From: Diprion similis | Lineage: Eukaryota; Arthropoda; Insecta; Hymenoptera; Diprionidae | Length of the DNA: 64,000 nt | Assembly (NCBI RefSeq): GCF_021155765.1 | Contig: NC_060112.1 | Location: 930,001-994,000, forward strand | Direction: 5' to 3' | Part shown: positions 45,101 to 57,500 of the stretch, in pieces | How positions within the stretch are numbered: position 1 is the stretch's first letter | Layout: the number at the start of each line of letters is the position of its first letter | Made by a program: the position numbers and the translations under genes | Notes under the pieces: generated by a model | What the model saw: the letters and a program-made list of their open reading frames with translations, nothing else | Database searches by the model: none | Told to the model about the DNA's origin: nothing

Positions 45101-48100
45101 ACTCGAGTGCAAAAAAAAAGATTTTAATCTGAAAATTAAGATAACTTCAGTAAAAAAGCTTTTGATGTTTGTTTGCATTACGTTTTCAAAAAGTTCACTT
45201 GAAAACACACAATTTGAAAAAACTCAAATTGATGGATTGTTCAAAAAGTTATAAGCAGTTGAAAAAAAATTATTAAAACCTTCACAAATTCATATCTCAT
45301 GAACATTTCGGAAAAAAAGTTGATAACAATCAGGGAACCTTTTTCCACGAAATGCAAAAAGATAGCCAAGTCTCAGCCGAATCAAAAATGTCAAGTTTTG
45401 TAGTAAGTTGAATTGGTATGGAATACCCTATATACATATTTATAATACACATTCCACTCTAATAAAAATTAGCTTGAATGAATAGAAGTTTAACTAGTTT
45501 CTCCATTGTTAAGTACCCACGTACTGGCTGTAGTTAAATACAAGGGTTTCTCCGAAAATGGTCGAGCACGTTTTCGCCGGTTTGAACTACTTTTTTCTCT
45601 TTAGAAATTACGGCTATAAGAAAAACGACTTGTATAATAACTCACATCCATGCTAGTGTAACGTGTCAGAAGTAGTCCATTTCATTTATCCATATAATTT
45701 TATCAATTCATTTCACCGCGCATCGCAGATCGTACTTTGGTCTGTCTGTCTGTCAAAATCCAATTTTTATTAACTTCCTGAGGTTTATTTTTTAGTTTAG
45801 TATGCATGAGTATAGCTATTCGGATGTGTAGTTTCACTCTTATGCCTACCATCATTTGCCTGTATCACAATTATTCATAGCTCATGGTGAAGTCCAAACG
45901 TCCTGCGAAGGATCTCATTGCTCTCCGCTTTTAAATTTCTGATTTGTTCTCTAGATAATCATTGCAAAAGCAATTGGCGCCCAACAATAACATATTTCAT
46001 AAAGTGCACGTGAGCGAAGTGTCACACTAGATATTCAAACTTCGAACATGCGATATTGTGAGTTCTCGATTCCGTACAAAGGTATGGAAAAATCTGTTAC
46101 TACTCAAACCAATTACGTCTGCACCTCTTCACCGCCGCTCATGTGAGTCTTGAAAATAACATAACTGCGAGTCATGGCGATAAATAAGGCGACGTGAACA
46201 ACAGCTAGGAGCGATCTCGGCTATAATCTATACGGAATGGATTATTATAGATCCTGCGTGTAACGTGACTCGGGTCGATCTTCGTGTGGTAGGATGTACG
46301 AGATAAGAGATGTGTGATTGACACACGCATCGGTAGCAGTTATAGATAGGTGTATGCGATAACCGTGTACGTCCATATATGCAATGCAATCTCGCATCAT
46401 GTATGATCTAGCACTAGTGCTGATGGGGGTAAGTTTTTGCTCCTCCGCAAGGAACAAATTGGCCTATTCGCATAATGTTTGCATATATGGGGTCTACCTA
46501 TGTACACCTATAACTTGGGTACTTACAACAAGTGTATAACAGACGCACCTGCCTATGAACGTTACACTTGTAGAGACTCTGAGATATTATGCTCGACAAG
46601 TTTTTTGCCAGCTTTGGAGATGATACAGCAACGGCGTTTATTTTTCTTTAGGCTCGCTTCGCCCCGGGATGTCGTGTTGATTGCAAATCTCTCATTGTGA
46701 TCTGTCGTAATATATAGCATAGCATGGAACAATACCTATGCGGCTACCTGTTTATACCGCTTATACACTTTCGAAGCGTTAATTAACAACGGACGAGATA
46801 AACATCCTTTGCAACGGGCGTAATTCACTGTGACGAGGGACTTTAGGCTTATCGTATGACTCTCCCTACCCAGTTATATTATGCGTAATTGGACTGTATG
46901 TACCTACGGGCACTATATGTAGAATACGTTGTCTCTAGACGGTGATCAACTCCCCAAGTGTCAGAAAATTGAAAATATATGAACACTGGAGAATCGGTAA
47001 GTTGGTAAAAGGCACAAAGAAGAACCGAGAGAAGAACAAAGTCTTTGTTAGTTTCTTTATTCGTATTTCCTGTTTTCGCCGGCAATTTCCGGCAATGTGA
47101 ATGTACGTATATTTAGGTGCAAAGAAGTGAGCGGCAATCAGCTTTGCACAGAAAACGGGAAGGTCGACGGTGTTGAGAAAGAAAAATTCAGACTTTTTTT
47201 ACATTATTTCAGTTTGCTGGATGTTAGAAAACGGCATCAAATCATAATATATATATAATATATATGTTTATATGACGCGAGCATGGCTTACGCGGTTTTT
47301 CACACGTGTTTTCCGTGCTCAAAGTACATGTTTGTATGACGGTCGAGTGAGTCTGCGAATGCGCGATCGCGGGATACCGAAAAGACCACTTTTAAGTTCT
47401 AGGGGTTGAAAGTGGGCTTTTCTGTACTGTGCGCATGCGCTGTTGCGAACTAATCTGACGTCACGTGACCCTAACCTGAATTTCGTTTTTCATGAAAAAA
47501 CGCGTTATATACTCTAGTTATATAGAGAATCGTGTGCAACAAAGAGGCAACGGTCTTTTCCCTTCGTGTATTTGCAATATTGATATTCGGCTGACCTACG
47601 ATTTGTATTGCAAACTTACGTTCGGCCCGAAAAAACCGAGTTTGCCTCCTTGTTACGCAATGTACTATTCTTACGTGTTATTTGTTTCTACAAATATACA
47701 CTTATACACGCGGGGTCATTTAATCCAATTACCTGCTGCATACCCGTGTACATTTTTCAGTATTATAGAGTATATGAGGTACAGTTATATACGGAGGCAA
47801 TGAACCTTGATTTTAGTCTGGCAAATCTATTAACGTAATATGTAGATGCTACACGCATACGTGTGCATGCCTGCGAATAGGTAATCGCTCGGGGGTTCTT
47901 CTAGCTGTTATTAAACGGTAATATTTCTTCACGAAGTTTCAGTCGCTGTAACGTTTTCGTCTACGGATGGGAATTTATTTTCATCTGTAATTATATACTG
48001 ACATATATGCTAAAATTTATTCTCGACGCAAATTTTTTAAGCATCTCGTCGAACGTGTTTAGTTTATAGAAACACCGAGGTCAACTCTTATTATTTCCGT

Positions 48101-51100
48101 TAAATCATCGCTGAGATTATACATTCTTCTCGCATTATCGATATAAAAACTACCGTAGTTGCCTTAGCCGAATGATAAAAAAGACGAACGAAGTTATAAC
48201 GAAAGAAGAAGAAGAAGAAGAAGATACCTATTGATATAGACTTATTTACCTACTTGGAACTGAGTTCCGTATACGTATTATACACAACACTCTACACCGG
48301 TATATGCGTATGCGATAAGTATAAGATCCTTGATACTTCTTACCTTGAAAATCACTCCGTCCATCTTCTGAGGTGAGAAAAAAAACCGGCGAGTGGTGAT
48401 GTCTGGGACTTTGGAGTCGTAAACAGGAAATGAGCCAGGAATTTTGCCTCTTCTAGAAATTGTTGCATATGAGCGCAATGATTCGTCATCATCCATCTTG
48501 ATCCATCGGTAGACAAATGACGTCATCCGTATGTAACCTGTAACTTTAAAAATTGTTCGTATATGGTATAAGAAGAGTTTCATCTGCCATTTAATATACT
48601 CTGTCGCATTTGCTTTCTATTCACAAGTTTTTTTTTTCACTTCTGTTACTATATTAGTCTTAAATATATGCTATTTTTTATTGCTCCAGACAAAAGGTCC
48701 GTTAGAATTTATACCTCCGTTGTACTCTATTATATAGAATGAGAGCAATGAACGAAGAGGACGACGAGGCGTGATAAAGAGTAATTGGCCGGTGCGAAGT
48801 GTCGTATCGATCATCACAGAGTCGAGATCCTGATCGTGAGAATCGCTAATTACCCGGCTCCTTGCCAATCTTGGTGACTGGACACTTTAATCGTGTAACT
48901 TTTAACATTATCTACAATATATGTATATACGTCCAAAGTTCGCCGTGAATGGTTAGATCGGAGTATATAACCACATACATGAGTATACCTAATTACAGTT
49001 GATGAATTCACATCGTTATATCCGCCTGGTCATCTCTGCAAAAATAAATAATAAAAACAGAATGTGCGCCAAAGTCAGTAAAAAAACGTTCTCATCCTTT
49101 CCGTTACGGGTTCCTCGTCTACTTCGTCTATATTTTGTACGCAAACAGCTTCGGGCCTTCCGAACCAATTAATCCATCCTAATTATTCATCATTACCTCA
49201 AGTACAACTATTCGCTAAAAGCATCACGGCGGATATGAGACCTGCACTTCCATGCACCACGGAGTGAACATGCAATTAGCGACTGAAAAAGAATGCCGAG
49301 GATTTTGCTTATTATCAACTACTCGCAAGGGTGTTATATATATTTATTTAATTTAAACACAACGATATTACGTGCTGGGCCGGTTTATTTTTTACATTGC
49401 TTCCGCCAAACTCTGCGGTGTTCCGATCTCTCTGCTTCGGAAGGCAAACTCCACGGATAGGAGAATCCCGTTAGGATTTTTCTCGTCTCTCCGAATCAAC
49501 AGAGTATAGTAGGTAGGTAGGTATAAGGTACTCCAAAGGAACGGCAACCGGCTGTGGTATCAGAAGGCAGCGGTACAATCTTCGGCCGCCCGCAGTTTAT
49601 GCAATAATTGTACCCACTGCGAGCCTGTGGCTGACCGTTCCACGTTTCTTTTGCTTTCTGTGATTAATTTTTTTGTCGGATTGTTTTTTCTTTATTTCCC
49701 GATATTCTTTGCAGTCGCGGAAAGACTTTATTCAGTGGGAATGTGGGCTTCGCTTGTAGTAGATACTTGCAGTGTATAGTATAATAATAAACGAACCTAC
49801 ATTATACCTACTCAGCAATCGACGTATTTATAACGGATCTAGAAGACAGGGTACGACACGTGTTAACCTACATTTCGTGATTAAACCGCCTGCAAGGATC
49901 GATTCTGTATCCGAATTAAGTCTATAGGTGTAACGCTGTTACTTGTGTATTCGCCATATAATATGTTGTGCGTAATTTTGAAGGACTCTATTTAATGGGT
50001 GATGACTTTTCATTCAATCTCCACAATTTGTTTCGTAAATTAACAAAGTAGTAAACTTTGTTGATAAACAGTACTGACAAACAGTACTGGCTGGGCCCAG
50101 CAGAAACGTCTAGAACATAAATTTTGGTTGTCCTCTCTTCGATCTTCGCCGACGAAAAACATGAAGTATATTCAATATAATACTAAAACAATATATAATT
50201 AAATGAAAAATTGGAAAAATATATTTACGACATAATTGCGTATAACGTGTACGTAGAATGAGTGGATTTTTTTATGCTAACACGTAAAACCACAGTACGA
50301 ATATAAAGAAATCTGCAAATAAGAAGTAAAGAAAGACGACGGAAATTTAATTTTACGATCGCGTTCAAGACGCGCATCGCTTCCGCAGGTGTATCTACCT
50401 ACCTAAGAACCGAGGTACATACTAAAATATTCAATCCATCTTCCTACTGCATGCACGCGGTGGATACAATCGGCAGAGTATATGTACGATCGTTGCTTAC
50501 AACCGGATGTCTGTCGAGTACCCGACTTCCGGATGTCGCATCCCGTGAAGACTACAGCCATTCAACTGATGTAATTCGACGATTGCACCACGTTTATATC
50601 ATGTATATGTTGTTTTTTTCTTAAATGGATGACACGTCACTGATATTGAACTCAGGTACAATAGGCGCGATTATTGCCGATTTTTCTAAATTCCTCTTTG
50701 ACTTTTCAAACAATCTTTTTCTTCGCCGTTAGAGTAAAAATTCCAAGACAGGTTTACAGGCATCGAACGCGGTTCGATGTTCCTTTGTTCTCGCGCGGAG
50801 CCTCGTCTTCTTCTCGGCGGTGAGTCATCGCCCGAAGGGAGCACTAGACGAGACCAGACAGGCAAGTTGAAGAAGAAGAAGAAGAAGAAGAAAAAGAACA
50901 AAAAAAAGAAAGAAGTCGACAAGCCTCCGAATTGCAATACGTAGTTATTCCCTGACCAAGCGATTGCACATGCGTAAATTCACAAGCTGCTCCGCACTTC
51001 GTTCGAAACTAAACGAAACATTCCATTTTCGGTTGTGTACGTCGATTTTCAGTAAAGTAAACAGTAGATCGGGTTACAATATTTTTGCATAACAATGCAG

Positions 51101-54100
51101 CTACACGATTAAGACGATCGTCCGATAAAAGGAAGTTTGAGTAACGATCGATCAAGCAGTGTACATTATACCTCAAGTTCTGTGGTCTTTATAGTGAGAA
51201 TGATGGGTCCAATCACGTGAAAACATACCGTGAAATGAACCGAGGATTAAATTGAGGTAACGATTCGAACCGATAAGAGGAAACGATAAATGAGAACCAC
51301 CATTTAATATATGCAAAAGCCCGTAATATATATCCGTAAGCGATATACAGAAGTGTTAAGAAGTTGCGTGGATATTGGTGTACAGTTAAATTCGTTGCGA
51401 CTTTATGTTCGATACTAAATTCAGTTCCTGTATAGCAACAGTCCGCACAGCTGGAAGCACTGCAGCTTCGCTCATTACTTGCGATATTTTCTAACTGTCG
51501 ATGTCAGCTCTTACGGTTACGGCGGGGAACGAAAACCGCAATCGTACACAAAAGTGCGTGCAGAGAAAAATCAATCAATGTCGTATTTTGCGTACTACGT
51601 GCTTCCTCAAGTTCACATCCTCTACATACATCATACCTTTAACCGTTACAATAGCTCATGAGGAGGAACTGAAGACCATTTTTAAATTATCGGACGTGTA
51701 TGATTATAATATGTAACTACCGTTTTATTATCACGTGATGATGTACGTATCAGGTATACGTAGTCTTAACAACAGCATATTATGTCTTATGATACATATA
51801 ATATTTCTACGATAAAGATAAAAGGAGGAAAAAGAAGGAAGGAAATTTCTTATCCCTTGCTTGCACAGTCATCGGTCATCGATCTTAAACTGCACCGGCA
51901 ATCCACGCCTTAACGTCCCTCCGTTTCAACTCGGATTTCCTCGGGTGATGGGCGCAGTTTAGTCCGCGCGGTCAACGCTGCGGGGTTACTGACCTCTCCG
52001 CCTGCACACCTCGCCCCTTTCCATCTCTTCATCTCTGCATCGCGAATCCTGCGGCTCTTCTCAGGTCCAGCTATCCACGCCTTCATTTTTATCCACGATT
52101 TCTTCATTCGGTGTTTATTACTGCTTAGTTGATTCAACATCTACGTGTTCAACGCTGCAGTTTAGAATTCGTATCCGCAATATTTCACCCTGCAATTCAT
52201 GAAAATTCTACATATTCATCGTCGAACACAAGTGACCGCAACAGGATTAAACGTATAGCTCGTAATTTATGGCATCCCGCATGGATGGATATATGTCCGT
52301 ATTCCCTGGTAGTGCAGGAAGCCTATACAATGGGGAGGCATTAATGGAGTCCATCTCGGTCTTCGTAGTCATTCTCGTCATCATCGACGGTCTCAAAGTA
52401 CAAACCGCAGGAGCAGGGTTATTATTCTAGCTGCATATTACACCGTAGACATGTAGCGCCACGTGCAGCATCGTAGAGCCATGATGTCATAAAGGTATGC
52501 TGCGCCAAGTCCAACAGCCTGCGACGACCACCGTGAGGACAACGACGACTGGTCGCCGTGTCAACCGTTGCACATATCACGGTAAAATGAGCTGCAAAAG
52601 TTCAATTGCAGAACGTCCAAAGCACGGAAGACGGACGAAGAGCAGGGGAAGAAGGTGGAGGAGGTCTTGGACTCCATTGCACGTTGCAGGTATGGGCATA
52701 CGTATCCGCACCTTGCCCACTACCTTGCATAACTGCTCGTCCTACACCCTCTCCACGGTTGTCGCTTGCTATACTCCGTCATGCGGTTCGATTGTACGAT
52801 TACACGATTACGCGAGAGCTCAGGCCTAGCGGTCCGCCTTAAAACTGCACCTCCTGGGTTTCGTCGCGCCCGAAGTAACTCGGTGATTAGCGTTGACGCT
52901 GTTACGGGATTCCTGTGGCACTTTATACGGTTCCGTAGATGAAAAATTTCACAGTTCAGCCCGATACGCGTTTGTGATCGCAGAAAACCGTTTCTCCGAA
53001 TCTTGTACCAAAATTTATGATTATTAGATTACGAGTACGATATGAAGAATCCCAATGATTTCTCTGGAGTTCTGTTCAACCAGTACGCTTCTTCCTTATC
53101 TCCGCCTGTCGCTCTCTCTCTTTTTCTCTACATACCTTTACATCTATTTTCGAGTCCGAGAATCCATGTATCTTTAACGGGGAAATTACCAATTATGACG
53201 CTACAGGCCTTTCATCCGCCAGCGAAAGTTGTACGTGAGATGTTATACTACATCCTTGAATGGGTTTGAGAGTGTAGGAAAATAGCTTTTGCAGCTAAGT
53301 GAAGGTATATATATAGATCCGCACATGAATGTGTTGGTAGAATGAAATTTCTATGATTGTAAGCGAGTGAGTGAGACGGTCAGTCAAGTTCAACACTATC
53401 TCATCATTGTCTTAGCATCACGACACTTACCGTGACTCTCCGATGTAATCCTGCTAACTGCAAACTCATACACGTATTTCTCGTATAACACTCCTTTCCA
53501 GTGATTCTGTGAAAATAATTCAGAAATCGTAACAGCGGCAAAGAGTAAACTTTTATTTAAGCACCTTTCAGCATTTTGCACTGTACGAAACTGGAAATGA
53601 AGGGTAGCTAGCGATCTCCAATCGAGCAGAAGGATATTAACCAACGTGGTCCATAATATTACAGCAGCACGAAAAGTCGAGAAATAACTGAAGGGTCGTT
53701 TCTGAAGCGTGTGAATCATTTTTCACCGCATACACAGCAGGCACAATCGATCATTTTCCTGCAGCAGTGAATACCAAGCACCGTTACACATTCTGCTCTA
53801 AGTAAAACTACGTGGTCGTTGATTGGAATGGTCGAGTTCCCTCCAGACGTATCCCGAAAATAAATTCGAAATCACGCGCGGTAAAACAAAAATTTTCAGA
53901 ATATTTTTAAGAAATAGTAAAGATTGCGGAGTGCAATTTGTTGGAAAGAAGCTAAAGTGTCTTTCTCCGTCTGTTAGACGTATACCCGTACGCTGATTAC
54001 CTGGATAGATTTCTTAGAATTTTTCGGCGTTCACTAAGACCGCAATAAAGTAAGCCATATACCCATCACCGCGATAGTCAAAGTTAAAGTTTGTTCCTGG

Positions 54101-54543
54101 CAAAGTTAAGCCAGTTTACGCAGTAATACCAAGAACAGTAATCTTTGAGACACTGTGAATCGCAAATTTTTCCTTGGCACACATATACTTATACAGTCAG
54201 TTGACCTTTCACGCATTCAAGGTGATTAACCCTTCTCCTCAGTCTCGATTTAATTACCAATTGCTTGCTCATGCCTTATATTATATTAAATACACTTTAA
54301 TTTCATTATCTGCTTCTTCTTCTTCCAGCAACCGTGGCGGTCGCAAGCACGGTGCAGATCGAATGCGCGAGCGAATCAATCATCGTGCATATTTCGACGG
54401 AGGGTAACTCCGCGTTTCACGGTCTTGTATATCCACGAGGCCTTTCGAAGAACAGCTCGTGCCTACAGGAATACAGGAGTCAGCCGGCCCCCATTACCTA
54501 CACCCTACCCCTTAGGTCGTGCAACACTATGCCGACCGAGCTG
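39148..54543 (+). CDS. ZP-domain (zona pellucida) protein, 5' part of a long gene
   Basis: Three coding exons join in phase: 39148-39183, 42595-42652 and 54329-54543. The first is preceded by TTTTATTTTAG and ends at GTGAGT. The second is 58 bp, with acceptor GTTCCAG and donor GTGAGT. The third follows a CTTCTTCTTCCAG tract and ends at GTAAGC. Together they give a signal peptide (MVRREATLLILL, then VTILRHSTTHAAQ) and then the ZP-N half: a VQIECASESIIVHIS strand, FHGLVYPRGLSKNSSC, and ITYTLPLRSCNT. Insect ZP proteins are secreted or single-pass proteins of the apical extracellular matrix that shape cuticle. ZP-C, the cleavage site and the transmembrane tail must lie on exons further right; none was recognised before 64000. 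The 11.7-kb intron 3 is large. Domain assignment is confident, the exact paralogue is not. Confidence 0.75.
39184..42594 (+). other. intron 2 of the ZP-domain gene
   Basis: 3.4 kb with no recognisable exon. Open frames at 40019-40294, 40547-40777 and 40929-41304 overlap frames on the opposite strand and have no motifs. There is no clear transposon. Confidence 0.4.
42595..42652 (+). CDS. 58-bp exon joining signal peptide and ZP domain
   Basis: This exon is needed to link the start exon, which ends in phase 0, with the ZP exon, which starts with two bases of a split codon. Its length of 58 (one more than a multiple of three) fixes exactly that. It encodes the end of the signal peptide and a short Thr/Ala/Pro spacer. 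Both splice sites are strong. Confidence 0.7.
42822..42843. repeat. poly(T) tract of 22
   Basis: Uninterrupted T run; it may be the tail of a retroposon on the minus strand, but no body was recognised next to it. Confidence 0.8.
43638..43657. repeat. poly(T) tract of 20
   Basis: Uninterrupted T run about 800 bp from the previous one. Confidence 0.8.
44819..45010. repeat. degenerate short repeat field (TTCGGAACTTT-like)
   Basis: Variants of TTTCGGAACTTTGAG recur about every 17-20 bp. The repeats keep both strands open, which produces two long opposite open frames (44747-45208 minus and 44859-45254 plus) that should not be read as genes. Confidence 0.6.
48204..48224. repeat. GAA microsatellite
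   Basis: About seven GAA units. Confidence 0.8.
48344..48537 (-). CDS. possible isolated coding exon, unidentified
   Basis: Minus strand: an acceptor (AAAGTTACAG) is followed by 64 open codons and a strong donor GTAAGA. An ATG at 48496 would start MDDDESLRSYATISRRG, and the piece ends QKMDGVIFK. Both splice signals are good and the composition is protein-like, but no family was recognised and no partner exon was found. It would be a gene nested in the ZP intron on the opposite strand. It may be chance. Confidence 0.22.
50869..50895. repeat. GAA microsatellite
   Basis: About eight GAA units, followed by A-rich sequence. It makes an artefactual Phe-rich frame on the minus strand. Confidence 0.8.
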
Positions 54544-57500
54544 GTAAGCGTAATTTTGATAAATTAATGGAAATTGGAAAATAATATTTGAATAAAAACA
54601 GAGGCCGGAGTCTGGAAAGAATTTAATCCGATAGTTATTGAGTAACAGTGATACGGTCGATCAAAAATACCCGTGGACATCATGTCTACGTGCCTGTAGC
54701 GAAGATACAGAGAACGAGTTTATCACTTATAAGTTTACTCTTCGATGCTTCCTTCTTCCATTCTTTCGATTACTTGCCAATTCAATCAAAATTCATGTTC
54801 ATTTTTCTCTACGACATTCCTACTTGTCGGTAAAGTTCGGTTTACCGAGGGACTACATACGTGTGTCGGATAAAAAAAAAAAACGTAAAAAATCTCACTC
54901 GTAGAAAGAGAGAGAGAATATAATCCGGTGTATACACATGTAAGAGCAAGATATGCATAGGCACGGGGAACGACGTATAAGTGTACCCGTACCAGAAGAG
55001 AGCCCGGTCACATAACGGTCCAGTTATGGAAGCGAGGAAGCCATCGCCATCGCCATCAGGTTTGCCGTTTGCACCACCGACGACGACATGGCAGCTGCCA
55101 TGCCCGTGCATTCGCTTTGTAACAGACCGTTTTCTCCATCTGGGTTTTGTGCCAATGTATGAGGTAGATGGCGAGTTTACTATTTCATAACCACGTTACA
55201 CGGCTGCTGGGCGTATTGAACACTAAACGCCCGGCACGTCTCCTCACACCGGATGTCTGAGTCGCCGATGATGCGTCTGAAAAATCTACAAACCTCGACA
55301 TCGAAATTCGAATATTCCCTCAGCTTGGAATTGCGTAACACTCATCTCAGAGTTACAACACGATGGACCTGCGTCGTTTATTACATGACCTATACCTGTG
55401 TATTGCGTGGATGAATGGGAATTGGAAATATAGTAAATTAACTTTGATGATTTGAAACCCACGCTGATGAGGATGGCCACGTTTTCATCTTTTTACAGCA
55501 TCTTTGAATGCGTGGGCGTAACGCGTATACTATGCAGTACACTGCACGAGGTTTAAACGTATTCCTTCGTCCTTGCCACTACGCAATATTGATACTCGTT
55601 GTAACGGGTACCAGAGCAGTACGATAAAAATAAAATCCCTGGTCGCAAGTGATAATCCAACTAGCGATATGGATCGAGCAGTTTTTGTCAAGTCACAATC
55701 AGGGGTGAACGGTAGAAGGTTAAAAAACCACACTGATGAACGTTATGAAACTTGGACATGGTGAACGCGACATTCCACAATTTATGTTCAATTGGGTTAG
55801 TCCGCTCATCGCGACTTCCTCGCTTCCGCCTCCACCTTGGCGCTTTGCTCACTCGTGGTCGCGGTCCGCTAAAGAAACCGTTTCATTATTCCACTCTTCC
55901 ATTCCATTACGTTACATTCTCCCGGCGACGTCGACGGGGTTAGTCTTTTCATTCCGTAGTTGTCTCACGCGAAGTTGGGTAACGGCGTTTATGTCATTTG
56001 TATGCAACTATTTAAACCGCAACGTGTTCCATCTAGGGTATAAAGTACCTCCAATATATAGCTAGATACTTCATGATGGATCTGCTACCCTCCATCCGTC
56101 CGTTTCTTGGTCAGAATTTACTTACAATTAGTTAGTAAAACTTATCCACGCTTAGATGTATCTACGAGTAGACCACTATCTGTAACGTGTATAACTGCAC
56201 CCACATCAGCGTAGGTGGCCCTAAGGTCGACCGGTGAATTATTACATCGCGCGTACATGAAAATACCCACCACCTACGTCCCATACTCGCTGTCGCCCAA
56301 TGCGCCCACGGCTGAAGTCAAAAAAACAAAGTGAACAACAGAGAAGAGACAGAAAACAGACCTGAACACCGCATTTATTACCGTGAGAGTCCTTCTCTCG
56401 GAGGTCAAAGACTTTTCGCGAGGTCGTTTTTGTCACTATAATTATATATCGTTCGATTAATCTTCTACCGCGTCACATTTTCGATTCTTACATAAGGGGA
56501 TATTGTAATTCTAGGGGATTTGATCTAACGAAGGATTACGGCGTAGAGAAAGAGGTTATCTTAGAGGAAAAAATCAGACGCTCCATAAATTATTTTCTAC
56601 TTTCTTTTACACACGTGTATTTTGACCACAGCCTGATTATTGATTATTGATAAGAATGATGTTTCGTGAAGGAAGTAAATATTTAATCCGACGAAAAAGA
56701 AAAAGAGGAGATCAAATTTCGCAACTCGAATGAAGAGAACCTTTGATACTACAAAGTACTCCTAGTAGAATTCAAATGATCTTTCCTAATATTCCGGTAT
56801 ATTATACCGCATATATACGAGCTAATTAACAATAAGTGTAATGCACGCGTATGTGTAACTATGACATAAACAGTATTGGTATGGACGTACGTTAATACTC
56901 GCCTAGCATCATTTTACGCAATTGCGTAAGCTTATACAGGTAGATACGTGTTCACGCGTACGTGTATAATACTCGTCTATTGTTTTCCTTTGTCGAAGTT
57001 GCGTTATTTCCAGTTGAATCATCAACAACCCCTCCTGATCTGTTCAGCGACGAAACCGCGATGAGTCGCGTATTTGTTATTACTAAGAAAAAAAGTGGAT
57101 AAAAATTTATGCAAGAGGCTCATCATCGCCATTGTCGTCATACCCAATTGCCGGGTGAAGGAACGGGAGCTATCTGCGAGATTCAAACGAATAAACGCTT
57201 GAAAACTTTACAATCTGCGGCCTAGGATTAGTCATCGACGACGGAGAAAAGGATACTCGGCCCTGAGCCTTCACCGTGGGCTGCGCAGCCGTAGCTGACA
57301 ATGAGTTTGCAATCACCTGATCGGAGTCTCGACTCTGTCGAATTACAAAAGTAAAAGTTGCCGCCAGAGCCGATAAAAATCCCACTTGATGAACACATGA
57401 AAGTTACAAAGCTTTGTGATACCTTACAGGACAGAATAAATTCGCAATGTCCTATAACCGTGACGCTAAATTTTTGACAGTTAAAAAATTGTCCCGGTCG

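Larger units (their letters stand above)
42653..54328 (+). other. intron 3 of the ZP-domain gene (11.7 kb)
   Basis: Mostly non-coding. It contains poly(T) tracts at 42822-42843 and 43638-43657, a degenerate TTCGGAACTTT repeat field near 44.8-45.0 kb, GAA repeats at 48204 and 50869, and one possible minus-strand exon at 48344-48537. A GC-richer patch at 51.9-52.9 kb has overlapping open frames on both strands but no recognisable protein. Confidence 0.4.

Noticed and set aside
44747..45254. Long opposite frames of 153 and 131 codons
   Set aside because: Produced by a degenerate short repeat that avoids stops on both strands.
50686..50937. Phe-rich minus-strand frame
   Set aside because: A translation of the GAA microsatellite.
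53396..53719. 107-codon minus-strand frame in the ZP intron
   Set aside because: No splice partner, no motif and no membrane or signal pattern strong enough to support a gene.
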